Source: Parvularcula sp964556115 (GTDB lineage: Bacteria; Pseudomonadota; Alphaproteobacteria; Caulobacterales; Parvularculaceae). From it: a stretch of DNA of 64,000 nucleotides. The stretch is taken from assembly GCA_964556115.1 (NCBI GenBank), contig CAZKVC010000005.1, positions 1 to 64,000 on the forward strand, written 5' to 3'. Of the stretch, positions 29,007 to 36,885 are shown piece by piece (position 1 is the stretch's first letter; the number at the start of each line of letters is the position of its first letter). The notes under the pieces are model-generated. The model was not told the origin of the DNA. It worked only from the letters and a program-made list of their open reading frames with translations, and made no database searches. A program made the position numbers and the translations under genes.

Positions 29007-30914
29007 TCAGGACCCTTTGGTCTTGTTCCTGAACCCCCCAGCTCCGGGCTTCTTGCCCTTGGGGCCGGTCTTCGGTCCGCCCTTGAACTGACCCGGCGGC
29101 TTGGGTTTGCCCCCTGCCTTCGCCTTGCGCTTCAGCTTGAACGGCGCCTCGCCTGTATCATCGGGCTTCCATGGCTTCTTCGGCCCGGAACTACCCGGCC
29201 CTTCGCCATTCGCACTGCGCTTCGGCGGGCGCTGGCTGCGCGTTCCGGTCTTCGGATGCGGCTTGTCGGGCCGACCTTGAGGAGCAGAAGCACCCCGGCG
29301 CTCTTCCGGGCCTGGAGGGCCATCGGCGAGGCGGGCCTCGATCCCGTCCTCGATGGTCGCGCCCTGCCCGATCCGGCCGAGAAATTCCGACGCGCCTTCG
29401 GAGTCGAGCTGCACATAGGTCTCGTTCTCCCGCACACGGATGGCCCCGATCGCGGCCTTCTTCATCGGCCCCGCCTTGCAGAGCATCGGCAGGAGCCAGC
29501 GCGCCTCCGCGCGGTTGGCGTGGCCGACGGTCAGGGTGACCCAGACCGGGTCCTCGATTTCCACCCGGGGCTTGCGCTCACGCGGCGCGGCCGTGTCCTG
29601 GACCTCGGAAAGCTCTTCGGGGGCGGAGCGTCCTGCCTGGTGCATACGGACGATCGCAGCGGCGAGGTCTTCGGCCGAATAGGTCCCGGCGATCCTTTTC
29701 GTCAGCTCCGTCGGCGCGCCAGGCTCGATGGCGGCCAGTTCGGTCATCAGGCGCTCGTCGTCCTTTGCGCGCACCGCATCGGCACCGGGCGGCGTGGTCC
29801 ACTCCGCCTGCACCCTCGCTTCCTGCAGCAGGCGCTCCACCCGCCGCCGGGCCCGGGGCGGCACGATCAGGACGCTCGTCCCCTTGCGCCCCGCCCGGCC
29901 CGTCCGGCCAGAGCGGTGAAGAAGGCCTTCCCGGTTCTTCGGCAGGTCAGCATGGATCACAAGCTCAAGGCCCGGAAGGTCGATCCCCCGCGCTGCCACA
30001 TCGGTGGCGACGCAGACCCGTGCGCGGCCATCGCGCATCGCCTGGAGCGCATTGGTCCGCTCCTGCTGGCTCAGCTCGCCGGAGAGAGAGACGACTGAAA
30101 AGCCGCGATTGGCGAGCCGGCTGGTCAGGCGCGCCACGGCAGCGCGGGTCGAGCAGAAGACGATGGCGTTTTCCGCGTCGTGAAAGCGCAGCGTGTTGAT
30201 GATAGCCCGCTCGCCATCGTGCTGGGCGGTGACCATGGCCTGATAGGCGATGTCATCATGCTGCCTTGCGGGCCCGCTGACGGAAATGCGCAGGGCATCT
30301 TTCTGGTAGCGCGCGGCCAGCTTGCCGATGGCGCCGCCCACGGTTGCGGAGAACATCAGGGTCCGGCGCTCTTCGGGGCAGGCTTCGAGGATCGCTTCGA
30401 GCTCCTCGCGGAAACCGAGGTTCAGCATCTCGTCGGCTTCGTCGAGAACCACCGCACGCAGCTCGTCGAGCTTGAGCGAGCGGCGGGAGATGTGATCGAC
30501 CAGCCGCCCCGGCGTGCCGACGACGATATGCGCGCCGCGGCCAAGCGCCTGGCGCTCGTCGCGCATGTCCATGCCGCCGACGCAGGTGGCGACCCGCACC
30601 CCGGCGTCGCCATAGAGCCAGGTGAGCTCCTTGGCGACCTGCATCGCAAGCTCCCGCGTCGGGGCGATGGCGAGGGCGAGCGGCGTTTCGGCGGGCGGCA
30701 GGCGCTCGCCTTCCCCAAGAAGCTCGTCACCGATCGCGAGCCCGAAGGCCACGGTCTTGCCCGAGCCGGTCTGGGCCGAGACGAGAAGGTCGCGGCCGCC
30801 GAGTTCCGGCGCCAGCATGGCTTCCTGGACCTCGGTCAGGTTGGAGTAGCCCTTGGCGGAAAGCGCGCGGGAGAGGACAGCGGGCAGGCCCGAAGCCTGG
30901 TCAGGAGTGGTCAT
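29007..30914 (-). CDS. DEAD-box ATP-dependent RNA helicase with DbpA-type C-terminal domain
   Basis: A 635-residue RNA helicase. Motifs in order: Q motif GYSNLTEVQEAML, AQTGSGKT (Walker A), APTRELA, TPGRLVDH, LDEADEML (DEAD), SAT, then in the second domain VATDVAARGIDLPG and HRSGRTGRAGRKG. A DbpA/CsdA-like RNA-binding domain spans about 445-525 (WVTLTVGHANRAEARWLLPM). The last 100 residues are a Lys/Pro/Gly-rich basic tail. This is the DeaD/CsdA-like architecture used in ribosome assembly and mRNA decay, often in cold. A long 5' region (342 bp) precedes it. Confidence 0.95.
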   Translation of the reverse strand: MTTPDQASGLPAVLSRALSAKGYSNLTEVQEAMLAPELGGRDLLVSAQTGSGKTVAFGLAIGDELLGEGERLPPAETPLALAIAPTRELAMQVAKELTWLYGDAGVRVATCVGGMDMRDERQALGRGAHIVVGTPGRLVDHISRRSLKLDELRAVVLDEADEMLNLGFREELEAILEACPEERRTLMFSATVGGAIGKLAARYQKDALRISVSGPARQHDDIAYQAMVTAQHDGERAIINTLRFHDAENAIVFCSTRAAVARLTSRLANRGFSVVSLSGELSQQERTNALQAMRDGRARVCVATDVAARGIDLPGLELVIHADLPKNREGLLHRSGRTGRAGRKGTSVLIVPPRARRRVERLLQEARVQAEWTTPPGADAVRAKDDERLMTELAAIEPGAPTELTKRIAGTYSAEDLAAAIVRMHQAGRSAPEELSEVQDTAAPRERKPRVEIEDPVWVTLTVGHANRAEARWLLPMLCKAGPMKKAAIGAIRVRENETYVQLDSEGASEFLGRIGQGATIEDGIEARLADGPPGPEERRGASAPQGRPDKPHPKTGTRSQRPPKRSANGEGPGSSGPKKPWKPDDTGEAPFKLKRKAKAGGKPKPPGQFKGGPKTGPKGKKPGAGGFRNKTKGS

Positions 30915-31256
30915 TCTTCAGTCCAAACAGGGTCGTAGGCCGGTCGGCCCCTGGGGGGGCCTGCGGCGGCAAGGGCCTTTGAGAAACGCGGCGCCTTGAT
31001 CGTTGAAGGCCGCCCATAGCGGCGCTGCGCCCAGATAGCGAGGGGCTGTCTTTCTCCCGGCCATTCCGTCCCTGCGTGAGGGGAGAAGCGTTTCCAGCCC
31101 ACCACCGCTCACAGCACCCCCTCCGCGACAGGAACGAAGCGGCAACTTCATGCAATTTCATCAGCTTTGATGTGATCAAAGCGGCTCTTCCCCTCAGGTG
31201 AAGCGGGAGTTTTCCCACCCGCCGGAGCAGGCTGGCGGCCCATTCGAGGTATGAAC
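30915..31256. other. Gene-free divergent region between helicase and S12 hydrolase
   Basis: 342 bp without a convincing gene; short frames here have poor ribosome sites and no recognisable content. It contains a 19-bp palindrome at 31164-31182 and probably both promoters. A long helicase leader is possible, as is common for cold-regulated DEAD-box genes. Confidence 0.6.
31164..31182. promoter_or_regulatory. Candidate operator palindrome
   Basis: GCTTTGATGTGATCAAAGC, perfect 8-bp arms around GTG, lying 75 bp before the S12 hydrolase start in the divergent region. It resembles a repressor site; it is one base short of FNR spacing (TTGA-N5-TCAA instead of N6). Regulator unknown. Confidence 0.45.
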
Positions 31257-32426
31257 ATGATGATGAGACAAATGGCATTGTGCCTTCTGGCGGCGGGCTG
31301 CGTGACCGCAGGATCGCCCGAAAAGGATCAGGCGGGCGCGCCTCCTCCGCGCGTCGATGCCTTCGCCGAGGAGCTGATTGCCAAACCGAATGTCGGCGGC
31401 ATGGCCATCCTCAAGATCGAAGGCGGCGAGATCGCCTGGTCGCGCTATTACGGCGAGCAGAACCCGGGGGTGCCGGTCGGCGAAAGCACCGCTTTCAATA
31501 CGGCGTCCGTGGCCAAGACCCTCCTCGCCGAGACGGTGCTGCGCCTGGTCGATCAAGGCCAGATGGCGTGGGACGACCCCATCGCCGCCCATTACCAGCA
31601 CCCCGATCTCAAGGATGACCCGCGTTATGCGCTCCTGACGCCCGAGGTCATCCTGTCCCATCAGACGGCGCTTCGAAACTGGCCCTATGCCTATGAGGAC
31701 CGGAAGATGGCCTTCGACGCCGAGCCCGCACAGGGAGAGATCAGCTATTCCGGCGAAGCGTTCGAGACACTGGCCAAATATCTCGAGGCGCGCTTCGGCG
31801 TGCCCTATCCCGAGCTTGTCGATCGGGTCGTCCTCGAACCCCTGGGTATCGAAGAGATCACCGTCGACAGGAAGGCGTGGCTCGACGGCCGGGTCTCCCA
31901 TCCGGTGGACAGCGACGGCGAGGTCTATCCGCCCATGACCTGGTATCCCGGAGGCCCGGTCTTAGAGATGGGCCAGTGGTCCGCCGCCGACAATATGTAT
32001 GCCACCGCGCCCGGCTATGCGAAGCTGTTCCTCGCGATACTGAACGGCGACGGGCTCAGCCCCGAGGCCCGCATGAGGCGGCGGACCATTCTCAGCCGCG
32101 GCGCCGAGGGCAGCGAGTTCAGCTGCACTGCGGGACCCGAGCGTTGCCCCACCGATACGGGCTTTGCCGTGGGCTGGCAGGTCTTCGCCGAGCCCGGCAG
32201 GACCGTGATCGGTCACTCAGGCGGCGACTATAGCGACTCCGCCCAGGTCTATTTCATCCCCGAGACCGAAGAGGGGCTCGTCCTCTTCATCAATGGCGGC
32301 AGCCTCTTCGACGACAGCACCAGACTGCTCGCCTTGCTCGACCCCGAGCTGCGCATGGCGAAGCATTACCGCGCCATTCTCGACCGCCTCAACGCCGAGA
32401 CGGACGGGAGCGAGGACAGCGAATAG
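31257..32426 (+). CDS. Serine hydrolase, beta-lactamase/DD-peptidase (S12) family, lipoprotein
   Basis: A 389-residue exported hydrolase with lipobox LAAGC. The SxxK motif SVAK supplies nucleophile Ser84 and Lys87; YSG (ISYSGEAFE) gives the YxN-equivalent Tyr; HSGG near the end is the KTG-equivalent. Cysteines in FSCTAGPERC could be bridged. The fold is that of class C beta-lactamase-like esterases/peptidases, so the substrate may be a D-peptide or ester; antibiotic resistance cannot be claimed. ATG 31257 is 7 bases from GAGG; ATG 31251 is too close to it. Confidence 0.9.
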   Translation: MMMRQMALCLLAAGCVTAGSPEKDQAGAPPPRVDAFAEELIAKPNVGGMAILKIEGGEIAWSRYYGEQNPGVPVGESTAFNTASVAKTLLAETVLRLVDQGQMAWDDPIAAHYQHPDLKDDPRYALLTPEVILSHQTALRNWPYAYEDRKMAFDAEPAQGEISYSGEAFETLAKYLEARFGVPYPELVDRVVLEPLGIEEITVDRKAWLDGRVSHPVDSDGEVYPPMTWYPGGPVLEMGQWSAADNMYATAPGYAKLFLAILNGDGLSPEARMRRRTILSRGAEGSEFSCTAGPERCPTDTGFAVGWQVFAEPGRTVIGHSGGDYSDSAQVYFIPETEEGLVLFINGGSLFDDSTRLLALLDPELRMAKHYRAILDRLNAETDGSEDSE

Positions 32427-32432
32427 CATCCT

Positions 32433-32461
32433 GACGCCAAGGTGGCGTCCCGCCCGGGCGG
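32433..32461 (+). terminator. Double hairpin after the S12 hydrolase gene
   Basis: GACGCCA-AGG-TGGCGTC (32433-32449) is followed directly by the 12-bp palindrome CCGCCCGGGCGG (32450-32461). It begins 7 bp after the stop codon. No T run. Confidence 0.5.
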
Positions 32462-32545
32462 TGGGGGCTATGACGGGGGGCGGCAAGGCAGCCTTGAGGC
32501 CCCCTCCTCTTGCCAATCTGGCCCCATCCGTGCACCCGGCTTTCC

Positions 32546-33937
32546 ATGGCTCGCGGTTCGTTCGATCTTGGTGAGCGCCGCGCGCGCATTCTGACGCAGC
32601 CCGTGACCCGGGTGCTCTTCGACCTGTCATGGCCGATGTCGCTCGGCCTTTTCTCGGTGATCGCGATCAACGTCACCGACACCTTCTATATCGGCAGGCT
32701 CGGCGCGGACGAGCTGGCGGCGATCGGCTTCTGCTTCCCTGTGATCTTCGGGATGAGCGCCATCGCCATCGGCATGGGCAATGGCGGCGCGGCGGTTGTC
32801 GCAAGGGCCATCGGCGCGGGCCAGGAAGGTCAGGCCAAGGCCCTGATCGCCAGCACCCTTCTTTTCGTGCTGATGTTCGCCGCCGTCCTCGCGGTGATCA
32901 TGCTTCAGGTCACCGACCAGGTCTTCCTCGGCCTCGGCGCGCCGGAGCCGCTTCTTTTCTACATCAACCAGTTCATGACCGTGTGGTACTGGGGCCTGCC
33001 CTTCCTCGTGCTGCCGATCGTGCTGAACGGCCTGATCCGCGCCAGCGGCGAGGCGAAGGTGCCGAGCGCCCTGATGGTCCTCGCCGCGGTCATCAACGCG
33101 GTGGTCTCGCCCTTCATCATCTTCGGCCTTCTGGGCTTTCCGGAACTCGGCATGAAGGGCGCGGCGCTGGCGACCGTTCTCGCGCGGATCATCATCTCCG
33201 CCATGGCCGTGCGGTGGCTGGTGCGCGAGGGGCTGGTCAGCTTCACGGCCGAGACCCTCAAAAGCTTCCTTCCCTGCACCGCCCAGGTGCTGCGCTACGG
33301 TGCGCCCGCCTTTCTCGCCCAGCTCGCCGCCCCCATCGCCAGCGCGGTGGTCACGCGGCTCCTCTCCGTGCAGGGCCCGGATGTGGTGGCAGGTTTCGCC
33401 GTCGGCGCGCGGATCGAGAGCCTTGCCCTCATCCCCTTCTTCGCGCTTCAGACCGGGGTGACGCCCTTCATCGGACAGAACGCCGGCGCCGGAGAGCGGA
33501 CCCGGCTTCGCGGGGCGGAGCGCGATGTCTGGCTTTTCGCCCTCCTCTGGGGCGGGCTTGGCGCTTTTGTCCTCTACGCTTTCGGCGGGACGATCGGCGG
33601 GCTCTTCACCGCCAATCCCGAGATCGAGGCCGTCTCTGACCGCTATCTCGAAGCGATCGCCCTCGGCCTCTGGGGCGCGGGGCTGCTGACCGCGTCGATC
33701 GGGGTCTTCAACCCGCTCGGCTATCCGAATGTCGCGATGGCGGTGAACGCTTTCCGCTTCGTCGGTCTTTATGCCGGACTCTCGGCAGTGTTCGTCCTCG
33801 TCCTCGGCTGGGATGCGGAGCGGGCCGTGTTCAACGCGGCGTGGCTCTCCTTTGTCCTTTCCGGTCTTTTTGCCGCGGCGCTGATGCGCGGGCTTCTGGG
33901 ACGCCCGAACCTCAAGGACCTTGCGCGACCGGCCTGA
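32546..33937 (+). CDS. MATE family efflux transporter
   Basis: A 463-residue inner-membrane protein with about twelve hydrophobic helices in two homologous halves. The first has PMSLGLFSVIAINVTDTFYIGRLGADELAAIG (residues about 30-62, quoted in part), typical of MATE helix 1-2; the second has APAFLAQLAAPIASAVVTRLL and FIGQNAGAGE. It probably exports drugs or metabolites using a Na+ or H+ gradient. ATG 32546 is preferred because it removes an unconserved 12-residue leader, but no strong ribosome site is present. It lies 119 bp after the S12 hydrolase. Confidence 0.93.
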   Translation: MARGSFDLGERRARILTQPVTRVLFDLSWPMSLGLFSVIAINVTDTFYIGRLGADELAAIGFCFPVIFGMSAIAIGMGNGGAAVVARAIGAGQEGQAKALIASTLLFVLMFAAVLAVIMLQVTDQVFLGLGAPEPLLFYINQFMTVWYWGLPFLVLPIVLNGLIRASGEAKVPSALMVLAAVINAVVSPFIIFGLLGFPELGMKGAALATVLARIIISAMAVRWLVREGLVSFTAETLKSFLPCTAQVLRYGAPAFLAQLAAPIASAVVTRLLSVQGPDVVAGFAVGARIESLALIPFFALQTGVTPFIGQNAGAGERTRLRGAERDVWLFALLWGGLGAFVLYAFGGTIGGLFTANPEIEAVSDRYLEAIALGLWGAGLLTASIGVFNPLGYPNVAMAVNAFRFVGLYAGLSAVFVLVLGWDAERAVFNAAWLSFVLSGLFAAALMRGLLGRPNLKDLARPA

Positions 33938-33942
33938 GGTTT

Positions 33943-33957
33943 GTTCTTTCTTTGTTC
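33943..33957 (+). promoter_or_regulatory. LexA-type SOS box
   Basis: GTTCTTTCTTTGTTC is an exact GTTC-N7-GTTC match to the alphaproteobacterial LexA operator, with a T-rich spacer as is common. It sits 24 bp before the radical SAM start, overlapping the likely promoter. The MATE stop is 6 bp upstream. Confidence 0.65.
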
Positions 33958-33981
33958 TGCAAACAGCGCTAAGGTCCGAAG

Positions 33982-35070
33982 ATGGCTCAGCGCGCGCATC
34001 TTCCTTTCGCCCCCGCCCGGGGACAACGCCCAGGGCGCGGCGCACGATCGAACCAGTCCGGCCGGTTCGAGGCGGAAAGCCGCGAGACCGACGAGGAAGC
34101 CCGCGCCGACCTTCCGGCCCTGAAGACACAGATCACCCAGGAAGCCGCGCGGAAGATCATCACCTTCAACGACAGCCCGTTCGTCGGCTTCGACCGCTCC
34201 ATCAATCCCTATCGAGGCTGCGAGCATGGCTGTGTCTACTGCTTCGCGAGGCCCACCCACGCCTATCTCGGCCTGTCGGCTGGGCTCGATTTCGAAAGCC
34301 GCCTCTTCGTCAAACCGGGCGCGGCAGGCCTCTTGCGTAAGGAGCTTTCCGCGAAGAGCTACAAGGTCCGCCCGATCGCCATCGGCACCAACACGGACCC
34401 CTATCAGCCGATCGAGAAGCGCTACGGGCTGATGCGGGAGATCCTCGAAGTGCTCCTCGAGTTCCGTCATTCGGTCAGCCTCCTGACGAAATCGGACCTC
34501 ATCCTGCGCGACCTCGACCTCCTGAGGAAGTTGCAGGAGTATGACCTCGTGCGCGCCATGATCTCGATCACCACCCTCGACGGCAAGCTGGCCCGCGCGA
34601 TGGAGCCCCGCGCGCCGACGCCCGCCAAACGCCTCGAAGCGGTCAGGGCCCTCGCCGAAGCGGGCATCCCGACGGGCACGGTGCACGGGCCGATCATCCC
34701 CGGCCTGTCCGACCAGGAACTCGAAGCGCTGATGACAGAAGCGCGCGAAGCGGGCGCGGGTTTCACCGCCTACACCCTCCTTCGGCTGCCGCAGGAGGTC
34801 GGGCCTCTCTTCGAGGAATGGCTCGAAGAGATCGCGCCCCTGCGCAAGGAAAAGGTGCTGAAGCACATTCGCCAGATCAATGGCGGCAAGCTCTACGATG
34901 TCGGCCGCTCCCGCGGCGGCGGGCCGAAGGGCGCCTATGCGGAGCTGATCGCTGCGCGCTTCGCGGCGGCCAGGAAACGCCTGGGGTTCGGCGAAATGCC
35001 CAAGCCCTCATCGGCCCATTTCTGCGTACCCGTCAGCGGCGGTCAGCAGCGGGACCTTTTCGCGCTCTGA
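33982..35070 (+). CDS. PA0069-family radical SAM protein (SplB-like)
   Basis: A 362-residue radical SAM protein. After a basic, flexible N-terminus (about 1-45) comes the cluster motif CEHGCVYCF (CxxxCxxC) at about residue 81, then ARPTHAYLGLSAGLDFE, IGTNTDPYQPIE and TGTVHGPIIPGLSD, all typical of the PA0069/Rv2578c group in the COG of spore-photoproduct-lyase-like 'DNA repair photolyases'. The exact reaction of this group is not established. A LexA-type box just upstream suggests DNA-damage induction. It is followed by rnhB after 40 bp and ccrM, a conserved alphaproteobacterial order. Confidence 0.93.
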   Translation: MAQRAHLPFAPARGQRPGRGARSNQSGRFEAESRETDEEARADLPALKTQITQEAARKIITFNDSPFVGFDRSINPYRGCEHGCVYCFARPTHAYLGLSAGLDFESRLFVKPGAAGLLRKELSAKSYKVRPIAIGTNTDPYQPIEKRYGLMREILEVLLEFRHSVSLLTKSDLILRDLDLLRKLQEYDLVRAMISITTLDGKLARAMEPRAPTPAKRLEAVRALAEAGIPTGTVHGPIIPGLSDQELEALMTEAREAGAGFTAYTLLRLPQEVGPLFEEWLEEIAPLRKEKVLKHIRQINGGKLYDVGRSRGGGPKGAYAELIAARFAAARKRLGFGEMPKPSSAHFCVPVSGGQQRDLFAL

Positions 35071-35110
35071 GAGGCTTGGCGGAGCCGCCGCATCGCTTCA
35101 TCACCATCAG

Positions 35111-35707
35111 ATGCGCGATGCCTGTCCTGAATACGAAAGAGAACTCGCCGGTGGCCGCCCTGTCATCGGTGTCGACGAGGTCGGCCGCGGCCCTCTCGCC
35201 GGCCCGGTGGTCGCAGCCGCCGCCTATCTCGAAACGCCGATCAAAGGCCTGCGCGACTCGAAGAAACTGACCGAGAAGCGCCGCGAAGCGCTGGCGCATC
35301 AGCTCTCCCGGACCGCCGTCATCGCCATGGCGGGGGTGTCGGCCAGCCTCATCGACCGGCTGGGGATCGGCGCCGCGACCAGGCTCGCCATGGCCCGGGC
35401 CGTTGCAAAACTGCCCGCCCTGGAAGGTGCCCTCGTCCTCGTCGACGGCAACCAGCCGATCGAGGCGGAGGGCTATGACGTCCTCTGCGAGGTGAAGGCC
35501 GATGCGACCTGCCCATCGGTCAGCGCCGCCGCCATTGCCGCCAAGGTCGCCCGCGACCGCGCCATGGGGCGGCTGGCCATCCGCTTTCCCGAATATCAGT
35601 GGCACACGAACAAAGGCTACGGCAGCGCGGCACACCGCGAAGCCATCCTCCGCTGTGGTCCCACCGGGCATCACCGGCAGAGCTTCCTGACCAAGATCCT
35701 CTCTTAA
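35111..35707 (+). CDS. rnhB: Ribonuclease HII
   Basis: A 198-residue enzyme that removes ribonucleotides from DNA. The motif VIGVDEVGRGPLAGPVV at about residues 18-34 carries the Asp-Glu catalytic pair, and LRDSKKLTEKRRE, LVDGNQPI and SVSAAAIAAKVARDR complete the RNase HII signature; the C-terminal YGSAAHREAIL is also typical. The start at ATG 35111 lacks a good ribosome site, and a downstream start is not available without losing conserved sequence. It lies between the radical SAM gene and ccrM. Confidence 0.95.
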   Translation: MRDACPEYERELAGGRPVIGVDEVGRGPLAGPVVAAAAYLETPIKGLRDSKKLTEKRREALAHQLSRTAVIAMAGVSASLIDRLGIGAATRLAMARAVAKLPALEGALVLVDGNQPIEAEGYDVLCEVKADATCPSVSAAAIAAKVARDRAMGRLAIRFPEYQWHTNKGYGSAAHREAILRCGPTGHHRQSFLTKILS

Positions 35708-35739
35708 GCCTTCGTTCATCAATCTTAACAGTCTACGGA

Positions 35740-35766
35740 TTAAACACTCCTTTACCCTGGGGACTC
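35740..35766 (+). promoter_or_regulatory. CtrA-like box and GANTC site in the ccrM promoter
   Basis: TTAA (35740-35743), seven bases, then TTTACC (35751-35756) approximates the CtrA consensus TTAA-N7-TTAAC with one mismatch in the second half. GACTC at 35762-35766 is a CcrM target (GANTC). Two further TTAA half-sites lie at 35704 and 35725. In Caulobacter ccrM is driven by CtrA and silenced by GANTC methylation, so the layout fits. Confidence 0.5.
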
Positions 35767-35805
35767 ACACCGAAAGCCCCGGAGCGTAAAGTTGAGGAGT
35801 GGGCC

Positions 35806-36885
35806 GTGGACAAGCTTCCAAAGGATCGAATTCTTAACGGTTGCTGCATCGAGGTGCTGAAGACCCTGCCCGACGCCTCGGTCGACCTGGTCTTCGCCGA
35901 TCCGCCCTACAACCTTCAGCTCAAAGATGGTCTGACCCGCCCCGACCAGTCGAAGGTCGACGGCGTCCATGACGACTGGGACCAGTTCGAGAGCTTTCGC
36001 GCCTATGACGATTTCTGCCGCCAATGGCTGGGTGAGGTCCGGCGTGTCCTGAAGAAGGACGGCGCCATCTGGGTCATCGGCTCCTATCACAACATCTACC
36101 GTCTGGGCGCGCTGATACAGGACCTTGGCTTCTGGATGCAGAACGATGTCGTCTGGGTGAAGAGCAACCCGATGCCGAACTTCCGCGGCACGCGCTTCAC
36201 CAATGCCCACGAGACCCTGATCTGGGCCGGGCGCAGCCAGAAGAGCCGCGTGACCTTCAACTACCAATCCCTCAAGGCGGCGAACGACGATGTGCAGATG
36301 CGCTCCGACTGGATGCTGCCGCTTTGCACCGGCACGGAGCGTCTGAAGAGCGAAGGCGCCAAGCTGCACCCGACGCAGAAGCCCGAGGCTCTTCTTCACC
36401 GGATCATCATGGCGACCACCAATCCCGGAGATGTCGTGCTCGACCCGTTCTTCGGTACGGGAACCACCGGCGCCGTCGCCAAGAAGCTCGGGCGGCATTA
36501 TATCGGTATCGAGCAGAACCAGGCCTATGTCCTTGCCGCCGAGCAGCGGATCGGTGCGGTCTCACGGCCCAAGGATCCTTCGACCGTCGCGCCGCTGCCC
36601 GCCCCGCGCAAGGCGCCGCGTGTCGGTTTCGGGCAAGTCGTCGAGGCGGGCCTTCTTCGTCCGGGAACGAAGCTTTACTGCCCGAGGGGAAAATATTCCG
36701 CACGCGTCAAGGCCGACGGCTCCGTCGCCGCGCCGTCCATCGAAGGCTCGATCCACAAGGTCGGCGCAAGCCTTCAGAACGCGCCAAGCTGCAATGGCTG
36801 GACCTATTGGCACTATCAGGAGGCAGGCGGGAGTTTCGCGCCGATCGACAGCCTGCGCCAGGCCATCCGCAACCGTCCGAGCTAA
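35806..36885 (+). CDS. ccrM: Cell-cycle regulated DNA adenine methyltransferase CcrM (GANTC)
   Basis: A 359-residue methyltransferase that methylates adenine in GANTC after replication and times the cell cycle. The start is GTG (35806) with GAGGAG 6 bases upstream; MDKLPKDRILNGCCIEVLKT matches the family N-terminus. Catalytic DPPYNLQL is at residues 32-39, the SAM-binding DPFFGTGTTG near 215, and HPTQKPEALL between. A C-terminal RAMA-type DNA-binding domain spans about 270-355 (GLLRPGTKLY, GSIHKVGASLQN). Length equals Caulobacter CcrM (358 aa). It is a solitary methyltransferase; no restriction enzyme is near. The stop overlaps mutY's by 4 bp. Confidence 0.96.
   Translation: MDKLPKDRILNGCCIEVLKTLPDASVDLVFADPPYNLQLKDGLTRPDQSKVDGVHDDWDQFESFRAYDDFCRQWLGEVRRVLKKDGAIWVIGSYHNIYRLGALIQDLGFWMQNDVVWVKSNPMPNFRGTRFTNAHETLIWAGRSQKSRVTFNYQSLKAANDDVQMRSDWMLPLCTGTERLKSEGAKLHPTQKPEALLHRIIMATTNPGDVVLDPFFGTGTTGAVAKKLGRHYIGIEQNQAYVLAAEQRIGAVSRPKDPSTVAPLPAPRKAPRVGFGQVVEAGLLRPGTKLYCPRGKYSARVKADGSVAAPSIEGSIHKVGASLQNAPSCNGWTYWHYQEAGGSFAPIDSLRQAIRNRPS

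Noticed and set aside
31164..31182. FNR/FixK box
   Set aside because: The half-sites TTGA and TCAA are 5 apart instead of 6, so the call was reduced to an unknown operator.
31257..32426. Antibiotic-resistance beta-lactamase
   Set aside because: Only the general S12 fold is visible; no class-specific motifs that would support drug hydrolysis.
35806..36885. Restriction-modification system
   Set aside because: The methyltransferase has CcrM length and RAMA domain, and no endonuclease gene is near.
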